Positions 10,661-24,222 of a DNA stretch of 64,000 nucleotides are shown here, in pieces; position 1 is the first letter of the stretch, and each line of letters starts with the position of its first letter. This DNA comes from Carnegiea gigantea (Eukaryota; Streptophyta; Magnoliopsida; Caryophyllales; Cactaceae), in the NCBI GenBank assembly GCA_029747015.1, contig JAKOGI010000007.1:1694001-1758000 (forward strand). Reading direction: 5' to 3'. The notes beneath the pieces are model-generated. The model saw only the letters and a list, made by a program, of their open reading frames with translations, was not told the DNA's origin and did not search any database. The position numbers and the translations under genes are program-made.

Positions 10661-13600
10661 CTATTGCCTATTTGCCCCCGTCACCTTGTTGGTGAAAGTT
10701 CTGACAACCAGCCTCCTTGAACGGAAAAGGCACACCAAGTATAGATAAGCCTCAGTAGCAGCAACAATGCATACTCCAATGTACACACAAACTGTTGCTG
10801 CCCATACATACAGATACCTGGAAAGGATGCGTAGCGTCAGTTGTCACAGTTAAGCAACAAATTTCTGTGCAAACAATGACCTACTGATATGCTTATCAGC
10901 AGGTGTTTAACCATTATTTCCTGTGTTCCCAGGAGTTAGGTTCCGACCATAATCATCCTTTCCTTATCAATTTATGCTTGTCAAAGAACCTATTCCATGT
11001 CCTCGCATGTTATACAAAAGACCATTGATAGCTTCAGCAATACTTACTTGGGGGAGAAGACGCTCCAAATAAATAAATGGTTCCTCATCTGGAGCAATAT
11101 GATTGTGTATGCAATCAACAAAACAGAATTGATGCACAGCGGAACAAGCAGAGGCATGACAAGCACCGCTTTCAGTAGTAGCCCAATGTCAGTGGCGTTA
11201 TTGCCTCTGGAGTGACTCTCATCTTTGATAGAGATGTACATAACCAAAGATAGAAGCACTAACATTGGTGATGCATAAGTAATGCAGAACATCAATATTC
11301 CAGAAAGCAATGTTGAGTGACTTGAAATGCCCTGGGATTTGGAAACCATTGTAGCAATGTTAGCAATAATCAAATTGAAGAAGAGCGCTAAAACAAAAGG
11401 GACAGAAGTGATATGCCTAATAGTAGAGGACGAAGATGTACAATGAAAGCTCCAGCAACGTCAATAGTGGCAAGCGTATTGGTATTCCCTAGACCAAAAT
11501 GGCCAGCCATCCCGATGAAATACAATGCAGCAACCTGAAATGACAGTATCATTGCCAAGTATTAGTGCCTGGAATGTAAGTTTATGGTGTAGGAAAATCA
11601 CAAAATCTCAACAACTCACTGGAAAACTAAGACTAGACAAATTGAAGACTGTACAGATTAGGAATGGACCATACACTTGAACTAACCTCAACCCATGTCT
11701 TTCTAGCAAATCGATCGCTGAGAAAATATATCATACTGGCAGAGATTTGCAACAGCAGCAAAAGAATCGGCATCGAATTTATTGGTTGCTGCAACAAAAG
11801 CTGCAACAGAGACCAGGAAAGCATGTATGCCCAACCAGTTAGATAGGATGATTCTTTCAATCCTTCCAACAGATGGATCATCTGATTCTCAGCAATTTGA
11901 GAACCTGGCGACTGGCCATTGGAACTTGACTTGACAGAAATGTAAAGAGGAAACATCCATGCTGAGGCTACCGCAATAAAGCATGTTGCAATGCCAAGAA
12001 CACCATAGATTATTTGGGCAATAGATGTTGCATCGCCACCAGATGCCAGAAAATTTTTGTCCTGGTATTTTATAGCATGTTGCAAAAGTAAACATCCTGA
12101 TAGCAAAAAGACTAACTGAACAATGAGGATGAAACATCTATTCAACCTCGATTTAGAAAATGCAAATAAGCTCAGGCTGGTTATCAGGATTCCTGATAAC
12201 ACTTTGATTGCTTTTATCCATCTGGTTCCAGCTTGCTCAAGCCATTTTGAAATATCGGGGAGTTGCGTCCAGTTGACACCACCTTGATGCCAGGCTCGGA
12301 TGATCCTACCAGAAACAAGTATTACAAGAAGTGCTAACACTTGTTTGTATCTTGGAATACCACGGCTTCTGTTCAATGAATCTTGATCTCCAAGTGGGAG
12401 AAGTTGCATTGTCTTACGAAATAGAATCCAGAATAATGTTGTTGTCAGAAAATGCCAAATATATTGCTCTTCTTCTACCATAGAACTAGATCCCATGCTC
12501 ATGACCAGGATGATTATTACAGCTACAACAAATGCTTCCTCCAAGCTCCAATTTTGCACAATATTCATGTCTGACAATCCTTGATTCCCTTTGACATATC
12601 CTTCTTGCCGCAAACAAAACAGAAGTCTCAGAAGTATTGCACAAGCCAGAAGCATCGCAATGATGCCAACAGCAAGTTGGCCAACAGGTTTCTGAAAATG
12701 ATTAATTTAGTTGATATTGAACAATGGATATATAAGAAACAAGCAGACGGGAAGGACCAGTTTGCAGTTACTCCTAGTGCATTTTGCTAGCTCGCTCTTC
12801 ATCTCCCTCGATCCCCTTCCGCTCCCTCCCCCCCCCCCCCCCCCCCCCCAAAAAAAACGAAAAAAGAAAAAAATAAGAAAAGCCCAATAAAACGACTGAA
12901 CAGATAACTGTGTACCTCAATGTTGTTTAATGCTTATCATGAGTAAAATTGGAGGCTTAGATGAAGTAAAGAACAAGAGGACATACATCAGTTACTTTGT
13001 GAGTTAGCCACCCACTTGCAGCTGTCAGAAACTCATAAAATGCAGCGGCAGTGCAGTTGTAGTAATGTCCACTGTCAGCACTAGGGAAAGAGTGCACATA
13101 GAGAACAAGAGATCAGAAAAATTCTTGCAAGAGAGAACCAAATCTAATGCATTGTGTAGCAAATTCTGGACCAACCTGGAGCCCATAGACTTCCACAAAC
13201 TGTGGAGAACAGCAGCTTTAGAGTATAGGCAACAGAACCTCTCTTCAGCTGTCCCATTGCAATGACTGACTTTGGACCAATCATCATCAGTATGGCCACC
13301 AGAACCTGGATCTCTACAACTTAGGCGCGGCAACTGGGCTTTCAATAACCTCAGCAGCTGCCAGGAATTCAATTCAAGTGCCCTCAGCTTTTGGACATCT
13401 GATCAACAAAGGAACGTCTTCAGACATGCAAAGAAATTCTCTTAAGTGACCAATAACATCAACTAGAAATCAGATCAGTCATGTATGTGGAATATGTTTT
13501 CACAGGTAAAAGAGCAAGCTGGTCAGATAGAACCTTTTTTTGGCGACCCCAAATATACGGAAAAGGCTGTAAAGTGTCATGTTGCCATATTTTCACATCA

Positions 13601-16600
13601 AGATCAATTGAAGCAAAGCAACTGCGGTAAGAAAGCAGTTTCCGGACAACAAATCACAACAATACCTGTTAAAGATTGGAAACAGTCCACAGCAAGGACC
13701 CCAACATTGTTCTTGGGAATTGGCACACCAAAAAGAATAGCTAATGTTGGAGTAATATCAACCTGCTCAAGAAGAAACAACTTTGAGAAATCACAAGACA
13801 AATAGACATTAAATCGGTATTTCCTAGTTCCCACTCGACATAATAGCACGTAAGATTACAAAAATCAACAAACACATGCTGACAGCACCTTTCATCAGGT
13901 GTTGCATGCACCATAAGCCAAAGAAATAAGATATTTCTCCCCTCAGCAGCAACAAGGACCTTAGCTTCAAACATTTTAGTGGACGGTAACTAATTCATTG
14001 ATATTTCCAGAATTGCATCCATCTCCAAACAGGCAACGACACTTAAATCTATCACATATTTTGAAGGAACTTTTTACCTGGTTAGCTGTGTCTTGAGTTG
14101 TCAAAGCTTGATTGTGGGCTTCAAATTTTGGACCAATGAAAAGAGCCAAAGAATCAGTTTCTTCATATGATGACCCACCATGATTGCCACTATCAGTCAT
14201 CCCATGATCACTAACTACAAGCTGCAAATCATGGATATAGCTATCGGAAAAAATCAATGCCCAGCAGAAAAGTACAATTTGCAAATGCCAAATATGCTCT
14301 TTACACATATTTATAACACAAAAAACTCCAAATCAGACATTTTGATTGTTGGCACAAAGGCCTAAATAAAGCCGTAGGGCGACTGGACAAGCATCTTAGG
14401 GAAGGTACGGAAGAAGAATCACTCTCCCAAAGATCTTAGAAAATTATTCACAATAGAATACAAGTAGGCAGACACAAGCATTAGAAACAATGCAAGTACA
14501 CCGACTGCTTTCAACGGATAAGCATGAATGTAGTTAGAAAATGCTAAATTTCACTGACTCAGATGTGATACTCGCAGACATAACTCAAGACATTGAATAT
14601 AGAAAATCTATAGATCAATACAAGTATGATAAATAATACTAACATTCATCATTATGCTATACAAAAATTCATCCCCCACCCCCCCAAAAAAAGGAAAAAT
14701 GCTCCACAGAGGCATGTCCAGTTCCCTAGCTAAGTAACAGAGAGTACAAATACCAGCGCAAGTTCTCCTTTCTTTTCTTCGTTTCTCTTGTTTTTTAGGC
14801 AGGGGTTGGTCTTGTTGAGTAAGCAATTTCCACAAGCCATTCATTACTAAGTTTGTGCATTATTAAGCTAGCACTATATTCAATTGGAATGGAGAAAGAT
14901 GACCAAAGCGATTGAATTTCCACTAGCTATACAGCAATAAGTTTGTGCATCATTAAGCTATCACTATATTCAATTGGAGTGAAGAAACATGACACAAACC
15001 ATTGAACAAGTACAGTGGGACTTGTTGATCCCACAACAATGATGATCTCTGACTAGCCATCAAAATGTATCTGAAGCAAAGAAATATAAAGTCTTATACA
15101 ACAAGCTACACAGACAGACCCTGATAAACAAGAAGTCAAACTTTGAGATAACTCCTTCACTCAAATTAGCATAGAAGACTAAACAGGAGCAAGCAAGAAT
15201 GAAGTACCACACACCAGAAGTGTCTCTCCTTTTTTGCTACCTTGAGAAAGAATATTATTCAAATGTACCATCTTAATCACCTCATCCATCTCCCTAAGTT
15301 TTGGGGCCATTAGAGCGCTGAAATTGTTTGAAAAGAAGCATCAGAGATTCAAACAACCAAGGAACACCGAACCAACAAGGCAAGTGGCAAAGACAACCAC
15401 CTTTTACGCCCACCAACATGTCCGACATGATCCAATCCTAGATAATGAAGGATCTGCATATATGATGAAATCAAAGCACAAGACTTAATAAGTTCAGCTT
15501 ACCAGAAACCTAACTGCTGTGCAGCCATTTACAGAATCAAGGTCTTCTTGGGATACAATCAATAAACAACAAGAATCAGTCGAAAGGGCAGACAGATACC
15601 AGCATATGAAACAGGCACAACAATTCATGATCTTGTTATTCATTTCTTTAATTCAGAAGGACCAGAACTAAGCAAAATCGGAGGAAAAGTGGGGCTCGCG
15701 GCATCCCAAGTGATCTTAACAGTTGGCAGCCTCACCCAATGAGGAGCACAACGACTCAGCTAAGTTTTGTGACAAAGGATCCAGAATGAGAAGAGGGTGG
15801 ACAATCAGACAGCCCATTTTGAGAGACTTCCACATTTGTTCTAATTTGAAGCATCTAAAGTGGCTAAACCATCAGGGAGTGAAGGTATGAACTCATAGTA
15901 CTCTCCGTTCCGATGAAGCAGCCAAGCAACATAGTTGACCAGTTGCAAATCCAGAAGAGAAAGATCCATGCAATAATCCAGACACGGATGAACCAGAAGC
16001 AGGGATGAGTAGAAAACATTCCCCAAGTTAGAGAAATCCAACAGTACAAAAGATATGAAGGCAAAAATACTAGAAACACCCAAACATACTTGGATTCAGA
16101 GCCACAAATATGCATCCATATCCAACATTACGCTCGGAAAATATGACCAGCAGCATGCAGCAAGTGAAACAATTGTCCCATGTAACAAGCAAACAATGCA
16201 GTTCAAGACTGCAACTTCTAAATCAATAGGGCCATCAACAAGTGGAGGGTTCAGAAGTCACCAGAAGATGCCAATCATCCTGCTTAAGTTCCTCAGGCAA
16301 ATGTCGAGAAACATTGAGATCCACTTGTACAGTATCCTTGACCTATTTCCAGTGGGCAATCCATACAAAGAAACAAGGGAAGCATAGATGATTCAATATG
16401 AATTCTAGTTATCTCAATAAAACAGTAACTCTCTTGTCCATCCCACCCTTCCGAGACAAACAAAATGTGCCAGAGGTTATTAAGCTACTTGGCTAACATA
16501 TCTTTAAAGGGAGAGACTCACAAAGAAACTACTAACTCCATCTTGCCTAGTGAATAACCGTGGGAACAACTTCAACCATGTTTCATCACCAAACATGGTC

Positions 16601-18422
16601 ATTTGCCAGCCAACTCTGAGAAACTGGTCTGCAATCAAAAGGTTGAATAAATACCAGTCAGCCAACGGTTCCATTTCATCTCAGTCACAGCAAGATGTAG
16701 ACCAATATTATAATACAACTGCCATAAGGTCATGCAAACCATGTAACCAACCGAGAAGATTGTCATCTAGAAAAGCTTGTGTATTAAAGTTGAATACAAT
16801 ATCCAAGAATCCCCCAACAGCACCAGAAACCATAGCCTGTAAGTTTACCAAGAGATTGAATCAAAAGAGATTATTCTGGAAGTGACTTATGAGTCAGAAA
16901 CAATACAATAGAAACAATACCAGTAACCTTCAGACGAGGCATAGTAACTGTTGGAGGTGCAGCCTTTGCATGATATCCAATCGCCTTGCCACTTGCTAAC
17001 AATGACTGAGTGTATGGCATAGCAGCTACATGATTTCTGGAAGGAGGATTACCATCCTTCCCAAGCACAAACTCTGCTGGTAGACCATCAATAACCTAAA
17101 GTGCCATACTTATGTTTGATAAATAATGCTTACATTCAGTGTGCAACTTCTGTACTAAACTGCACAGATCTCAGACACAGCAACAGAGAATAAGTACATA
17201 CCATGAGTATTAACCGGCTATATGAAGGAGGAACCTGAGAAAGCTCCTGCACCATAAGAATATTAGTTATCAATAGATACTTCTCAAACAAATCGAAGGT
17301 CTAACAGCAGAGATTGAATAGACTGCTCTGTCCGTAGATATCAGTTTCCAAAAGAGAAAATCGATGGGCAAGTACTCTTCGTTCCCACCAAAAAAAAAAA
17401 TCACTTACCTATTAGATTTATTAGGTCAAATAATACACTCAAAAAAACAAAGCACAGTGTTTTCTGTAATAGTCTGGAGCTGATTAATTAAGCAGGTTGA
17501 TTATTAACTGTATAAAAACATTACACGCCCATTGCATTACCCCCAACCAAATGCCGCAAAAGTTCCTCATTTCATATGTTAAGAATCTATGCAGCAAGAC
17601 ATTAATCAACTAACTTGAACGAGCCTATGCAGGTATCAAGTGACACACTAAAGATTCTAGTTTGAACCATACTTAACACATCTATTTCGAACTGAAGTAT
17701 GATTCCCTAAACAGAATGTCGAATTTAGCTGAGCTAATCAGTTATGTCATCCAAACTCCACATTGATATGTATAAAGAATAGTCCAAATTAGCATCTACC
17801 TCCAGATACAACTCAACTAGGCTACTTTATTAACAAGTTTAACAACAGCACAGACTCAATCATTCAATTGATTCTCTTCATAAGAAATAGAAAATCCAAG
17901 ATTCCTCACATAATTTTGGTTCCTTAAGCAGCATCACCATAATGCTATAAATTTTAGTCCCATAATCCAAACTAATTGTAACAATTTAACCTAAACTAAA
18001 TTTATAGCAAGTTAGCATCATATACGTCAATTGATCAACCCCCCCCCCCCCAAAAAAAAGAGAGAGAATCAAAAATCAAACCAGATATAGAGATCTGAGC
18101 TCATCTGGAGACATATCAGTGACATTGTACTCATCAACAGATTCATTTCCCGGTGGTTGATAACTCTCAGGCCCGCTGAGTACAAGCAATTCATCGCATC
18201 AAGAGGGAGAGCTAGCGTTTTAGAGAGAGAAAGAGACAGAGAGACTGAGAGTGACCTGACACCGGAGAGAGCGGGCTTGACGGGGAAGAAGCCGAAGACG
18301 AAGAGAGAGAGGCCGAAGATTTGTAAGGCAATTGCACATAACGTCCAGATCGAGAGCTCTGAACAAGTCACTGGTGACATTTTTCTTCGTTGTTTGTCCA
18401 TGGCGACTCTTCTTTCAGCCAT
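10661..18422 (-). CDS. PIGG: GPI ethanolamine phosphate transferase 2 (PIGG/GPI7 type)
   Basis: ER-membrane enzyme that adds ethanolamine phosphate to the second mannose of the GPI anchor precursor. Exons on the minus strand: 18422-18256, 18175-18082, 17246-17202, 17095-16928, 16836-16752, 16628-16522, 16336-16262, 15453-15401, 15317-15215, 14221-14078, 13762-13666, 13398-13176, 13080-12987, 12691-11687, 11534-11442, 11331-11048, 10817-10661 (TAG). The phases close exactly to 998 codons (997 aa), close to the known ~980-aa family. An N-terminal membrane anchor (FGLSLFVFGFFPVKPALSG) is followed by the alkaline-phosphatase-like domain: VIDGLPAEFVLG and AAPPTVTMPRLK (metal site), MFGDETWLKLFP, ILHYLGLDHVGHVGG and VVSDHGMTDSGNHGGSSYEE. 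A long multi-membrane C-terminal half is encoded mostly by the single 1005-bp exon. GHFGLGNTNTLATID matches the PIGG signature. A second ATG at 18401 is in frame. Conventional single-copy housekeeping gene with no lesions seen. Confidence 0.95.
12828..12857 (+). repeat. C22-A8 homopolymer junction (PIGG intron 13)
   Basis: A run of 22 C is followed directly by 8 A inside the intron between exons 12987-13080 and 11687-12691. It is one of several C-run/A-run junctions in the window and may be unreliable in length because of sequencing. Confidence 0.9.
18039..18059 (+). repeat. C13-A8 homopolymer junction (PIGG intron 2)
   Basis: Thirteen C followed by eight A, just downstream of exon 2 of the PIGG gene (minus strand). 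Same composite pattern as at 12828, 18620 and 28073. Confidence 0.9.
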
Positions 18423-18619
18423 CCCCGAACTGCAGAATAAGCTTTCAGCAATGGCGAACGGAGGAGAGAGACTCGCGATTCAGAGGGAAAGTTCTTCCAC
18501 CAAGGTCGCTCAGTTGCCTACAAACATCTAAAAATCTGTTTGGATATTAGTCTTTTGCTTCAAATTATTGTAATGGTTATTTGAGCCTCCAAATACAATG
18601 AATTGATCTATCCAAACAA

Positions 18620-18646
18620 CCCCCCCCCCCCCCCCCCCCCCAAAAA
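18620..18646 (+). repeat. C22-A5 homopolymer junction upstream of PIGG
   Basis: Twenty-two C followed by five A about 200 bp upstream of the PIGG start codon, within the probable promoter region. Confidence 0.9.
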
Positions 18647-18781
18647 GCAATTGAAACAAAGTCTACTATAAGGGTGAGTAAAATCGAATTCAATTTTAGT
18701 AATTCAAAAATCTTGATTTTAAAATGTCCAAATTGAACTGTGGTTATAATTCTTGTAAATGTGTAAATTGCTTATGGCTAT

Positions 18782-19169
18782 ATTTAGCAAATAGCTGTTA
18801 GCTGTTTGTGTTAGTTATTAGCTGTTAACTGTGTGAATTAACTGTTTATATCAGCTGTTTAAATTAGTTGTTTTTAGAAAAAGTGTTTAGTAAAAACTAG
18901 TTGTTTCTAAAAAATATGTTGGTAAATTTTCATTTATACCCTTATTTGTGAAATGGTTTTTAATGAGATGTACATATTTTTCCAAACTTAAGGGCAATTA
19001 TGTCATTTCTACAAAAAGTTCTTCTCAAAAGGCTAATGGAAATAACTTTTTTAAAAAGAGATTTTTGGAGTCAAATAGTTACTAAACACCATTTAGCTAT
19101 TTGACTTTGTCAAAACAGTTAAAATTCTCCAAAATAGCTATTTTTTCCTAAACAACTGTTGTTACCAAA
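18782..19169. mobile_element. MITE-like element with weak terminal inverted repeats
   Basis: Left end ttagcaaatagctgttagct and right end aacaactgttgttaccaaac are partly complementary. The interior is AT-rich and non-coding with repeated tagctgtta/agttgttt words. Sequence words overlap the 19742 MITE family, but the ends differ. Boundaries and class are uncertain. Confidence 0.35.
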
Positions 19170-19741
19170 CATCTCTATGATGTCATTATTGGAAGAACTT
19201 TATCAAAGTATTACTTGAGAATTCTATTTAGACATCTTTGTTTTTTATTTAAGAGTGTATGTCCCACCGTTTGACATAGATGATTAATGCTGAATTTGTT
19301 TACTCCCCACTTTTTACCCATAAAACGTTGATATACCAACGCTACTGAAAAAAGATAATAGGAAAGTAAGATACGTAAATGATTCAAAAAAATAATTATA
19401 ATAGACAATTAATGAATTGACGTGGTAATTAGATGCTCATCCCATCCCATTAATCCATGGAATTCTACATGATACTTTGAATGATTTAATAAGGTCACAC
19501 TCACAATGGGCATATAGAATTGACATTGAGGACTCGTTCATGCACATAATCAGTGTGTTTATGTCATTTGGTAGCTGTAAACTCAAAAGAGTGTTATCTT
19601 TTTTTCTTACTTTATTTTCAATCGTTAATCATAGAATCCTATTATGTCATATATTGTATTAAACATAGATAAATTACATGTATAAATCATGATGGATACA
19701 TATTTAACTATATAAGATATCATGTCAAATAGAAAAATTAT

Positions 19742-20174
19742 GGTCATGTTCGATAAAATTAGGTATTTAAGTAGTAGATAGTGGTTCAGGTAGCGAATAG
19801 TTGTTTAGGTAGCATATAGCGTTTCTCATTTATCTATTAGTGAATAGCTGTTCAGATGAGTGGTCGAAACAAGTGTATTCGATTGGTAAATTTAGTAATT
19901 GGAGTAGCTTATTAATATAAATTGACATAAAAAGATATACATAATTTCCAAAGATAAAATTTTCAAATAATATTTTTTGTCCAAAAAATATGAAAACTTT
20001 TGAATGTCAAAAGCTAATATTATTAGTTTTGCAAAAAGCTACTTGAAACGCTGAACATTACTTGAAATGCTAGCCAAGACACTATGTTATCAAACACTAT
20101 GAATTACTTAATTCGATTATTGATTTGGTCGAAATGTTAAACGTTAGTCAAAAACGTTGTTACCAAGCACGGCC
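19742..20174 (+). mobile_element. MITE, GGYCRTG family, copy 1
   Basis: 433 bp with imperfect terminal inverted repeats (ggtcatgttcgataa / ttaccaagcacggcc). The interior is non-coding with characteristic subterminal words (gtagcgaatagttgtttagg; aaatgctagccaagacac). Flanks read tat on both sides, a possible 3-bp target duplication. Related copies lie at 22453-22880, 36419-36602 and 48471-48903. Superfamily is unresolved; the ends resemble PIF/Harbinger (Tourist) or hAT MITEs. Confidence 0.75.
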
Positions 20175-22387
20175 TATAGATGACGGTCGTATAAAGTTCT
20201 ATTGCTAAGTAATTTTAATATTAATTTAATCTTTTTTTAAAAAAATGAATAATTCATTAACGAAAAACTAGCAACTACATTGAATATCTTATGACAAAAG
20301 TAAATCTAAAACGCCAAAATGAACTATTCTCTACAGAAAGCTAATGGTAGATATGCTGTCGACCGGCTCTAAACTTATAGTAATATTTTTACTAACAACA
20401 ACATTTTCTAATGTCAATGCGTCTTTCTCAAATGTTGGCAAACTATAATATAACTTCATGGAGCACACGTCTAACTGATGTGGTAGATTGCATTTGAGAA
20501 GAAGATTTTCATAGTAAAACCACGTTAAATTCTATTATTCACTTATTCTTTAATCAAAAACGCAAATCTAATACCATAATGTCCACATCATACTATATAA
20601 GAAACTCATGCTAGAAATTTTCAAATCTACGATAAGTCGCACAAAGGAGTAACCAAGACTCACACTAGCAGTGAAAACGACATAATTTACACTAGCGGTG
20701 CAAATAACAAACAATCCAACTCTCACATACCAGCTATAAATTTTATTGTAAAGAGACTAAAATATCTTATGACTGAACAAAGCTCTAAGAAGCATGAAAA
20801 TTAATGCTTACCACCAATTGTAACTGATAGCAACCTCTCATTGAAGTCGATAGAAGTTCGAGTTTTTTTTTGTAGGGAGCTTAGGGCTTTTTGAGGAATG
20901 AGGAGAAGAACGTTTTCCTAGCAGTCGATTTAATATTAATTTAATCTACATTAACCTCATTTATTAAAATGGAATATTTTAGTTTACTAAACAGTTTGCG
21001 GCATGCTCAATTTTTCTATAACCAAAATGTGATATTTTAATCGCAACTTATTTAAACCAAAAAAAAAAGATATTTTAACAAATAAATAAGTCCAGTTGAG
21101 TTGATGGACAATTTAAGTATGTCGTCATAACATACTTAAAATAAATTATATATAGAAGGAAAAAGATAAAGCATGTTAATATTTTGTTTATATATCCGAT
21201 GTTTATATAACAATTTTTTGTTCTCAAATTTGAAAATATCTTATTATTTGTTTATTTTAATGAAACATAAAAAATAATTTGATTTAACTCTACCTCTTAG
21301 GATGTTTAATCCTTTTTTTAAATCTAAATGCGGGGCTCATTTTATAATCATAATTACTGTTTCCAATTAATTATACTTGATCAAACAAGAATGATATGTT
21401 TCTAATAGTGTGAAGGAGACACAAAAATGAATAAAAAATTAAATTTGTATCTAAATTTGTAATAGTAATAATAGTTCGTAGAGACTTTTATCGGTTAAAT
21501 TAATTGGCATGTATATATAAGAAATAATTATCGCCATACTATATAATTAATATTTTTAATGCTTAGTACATGAAATGGAACCATCAGATGATGGTACTGT
21601 TCAGCCTTTTTTTTAAGGCTCAACATCTTTTTTTTTTGGTACCAACACAAATTGATTCAAGACATTTGACACTTATTCCCATTAAGTAAGGTATCCGATT
21701 CGAGTGCTGTGAATAGAGAAAAATATATGATGGGAGAACTCTACCATTTATTAGGCCAATAATAGCTCAACTCTAGTGAAATGGAGGATCTAACACCAAA
21801 ATAAGATAAAATGAACATAGAAAAAAAACATCCAAAGATTTGTAAACATAATTTGCAGTATTTGAAGTAATAGTTTGACAAAAATGGTTATCAAAACAAA
21901 ATATCATTCAGTTCAGCCTGAAAGATAAAAAGAGGATGCAAATAACTGAAATCAGTGCATAATCATACATAAAAATAGGGGATGGAATTCAGGAAGAAGT
22001 GAGCTTGCTAGCAATTAGCAGGCCTGGCAGCAGTGTATGCAAAAAGAAGATCAAAATTCTTTACTTTTAAAAGAACATAACCTATTCTTCACTAGTACTT
22101 GAACATAATTTTCGAAAAAGAATATTTTACATAAAAAAGATAGAAGAATCTTTTTATAAGAAAATAATTTTACTTTATACCAATAACACCATATGTTATA
22201 TCAAAAGGAGAAAAAAAAAATCATATATTACTAATACAAGTTGTTTCAAATAGGTTGATGCTTGCTTCACTTAAGTAAAATTATCTGTTCAAATTTTTTG
22301 AATGGATAAAATCTGTAATTGGGGAGTTCTACTTTTCCATGGATCAACAGTATTTTGATTTTGATAAATAAATGCTCAAAAACCTCA

Positions 22388-22388
<1 letters not shown>
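20175..22388. other. AT-rich intergenic region
   Basis: More than 2 kb with very low GC and stops in all frames. Words such as tcttatgac and cactagcggtg/cactagcagtg recur between 20280 and 20780, hinting at a decayed repeat, but I cannot assign ends or a family. No gene seen. Confidence 0.5.

Positions 22389-22431
<43 letters not shown>
22389..22431 (+). repeat. (TA)n(TG)n compound microsatellite
   Basis: A tatata run passes into about sixteen TG units. Confidence 0.95.
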
Positions 22432-22432
<1 letters not shown>

Positions 22433-22452
22433 ATCCATCCCAAATTTTTTAA

Positions 22453-22880
22453 GGCCTTGTTCGGCAAAGTTAATTGTTTAGATAGTTAATAGCGGTTAGA
22501 TAGCAGACAACTCTTTAGATAGTTGATAACGTTTTTAATTCAGCTGTTAGCGGATAGGTGTTTATATGAGCAGTTGAAACAAATGTGTTCGGTAAATTTA
22601 GCTATTGGATTAGCTGACCAATGTAAACTGACAAAGAATATAAATAATTTTCAAATATAAAATTTTCAAGGGACATTTTTTGATCAGAAAATATAAAACG
22701 CAACTTTTGAACGTCAAAAGCTAATATTGTTAACTTTTCAGAAACGTTGCTTAAAATGCTAAACACTACTTGAAATGCCAGTCAAAACATTAGGTTATCA
22801 TACATTAAAAATCGACTGATTAATGTGTTGAGTTGATTAAAATATTAAACGCTACTTAAAATACTATTGCTGAACACAAA
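22453..22880 (+). mobile_element. MITE, GGYCRTG family, copy 2
   Basis: Starts ggccttgttcggcaaag and ends near gctgaacacaa, with the same interior order as 19742-20174 (tagcagacaactctttagat; aatgccagtcaaaacattag). The right terminus is eroded, so its end is approximate. Confidence 0.7.
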
Positions 22881-23971
22881 TTACCTAAAAAAAAAATCTA
22901 GAATTTCCTCAAAATTCACTTTAGGGATGTAAAATTGCAAATTATTGTCATACTATAAAGTTCCTTTTTTTTAATTTTTTGGGTGGGTGTTGCTATCTAC
23001 ATTTGGAAGATGACGATTGTAAATTCGTGACTCCATGATTCCTTTCGCAAAGAGGTGAGAGAAGAAGGAAAAAGTGATTGTAACATTTTATGCAAGGTGA
23101 TGTAGACAACAGTGATGGTATGGTGGCGCGGCAAATATCCAACTTGTGATACCAGCAAATGAACCCTAAATGGTCGCATCCTTTCCCCCTCAAAATCGTT
23201 GTCAGTCGAGTTCAAATGTTGAATCCCCTTTCCCATTAATGCCAAAGTTTCACTCTATCATTTTAGCTTTTCCTCTTTTACATCATCAATCAATTTGTGA
23301 GAGCAATGACTGAGGGTTATGAACCAGAGAGAGGAAAGCGATGAAAATTCTTGACCCCAAGAAAGCTCGGCTTTGCTATTTATGGCCATTTTCCTTTTCC
23401 ATGTTCTAATTTGCTTGGGTTGCTCACCAAAAAAATCCACCCAAAACCACTCAAACAGGTTAGTGACAAGCACTAATTGAAGGAGGGGGGAAGGAAGCCA
23501 GTTTTTCTCTCTTATCTATCGTCTGTCGTCGTATTCGATGCACCCATTTGCACGGTCATTAATTCCAAATTAGTTTTGGGGTTTTTCAATGCCCACATTT
23601 ATGGGTTTTAAGATTTGAAAGATGGGCTGTGTAGTTGTGTTGATGTCTCGGTACTGTGACATTTACTGCTAGGGTTCACCCCATCTTTGGCGTTTATTCT
23701 GCAATTTGCCTTTATAAATTATGCCCTTCACATATTTGGTAAAATGCCGCTTTGAATGTTGCCTTTTTGTTTGTGTCATGCAATGCTAGATAGCATGGAG
23801 CTTGACATATGCGACCCTTAATTTTCCCTATTTGGGTGTTGGGGTTCCCCCCCCCCCCCGGGTTTTGATTGATAAATCTTTGATTGGCACACTGGTTTAT
23901 TCTGTGCAAAGCAAGGAAGAAGTGGTGGGTAACTCTTGTTCTTGGAGGTGAGAGAATTGAGAGGAGAAAAA
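22881..23971. other. Upstream region of the SVP-like gene
   Basis: About 1.1 kb with no supported ORF. A C-run (cccccccccccccggg) lies at about 23847. The last several hundred bases should contain the promoter and 5' UTR of the MADS gene at 23972. No convincing TATA box stands out. Confidence 0.45.
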
Positions 23972-24153
23972 ATGGCGAGGGAGAAGATTCCGATCAAGAA
24001 AATAGACAACGCAACTGCAAGGCAAGTTACCTTTTCAAAGAGGAGAAGAGGTTGTTCAAGAAGGCTGAGGAGCTCAGCATTTTGTGTGATGCTGATGTTG
24101 CTGCTATCATCTTCTCTGCTACTGGCAAGGTTTTTGAATACTCTAGCTTAAGG

Positions 24154-24222
<69 letters not shown>

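Noticed and set aside
22997..23245. 82-codon minus-strand ORF upstream of the SVP-like gene
   Set aside because: No recognisable domain, no splice context and a competing overlapping frame; likely chance.
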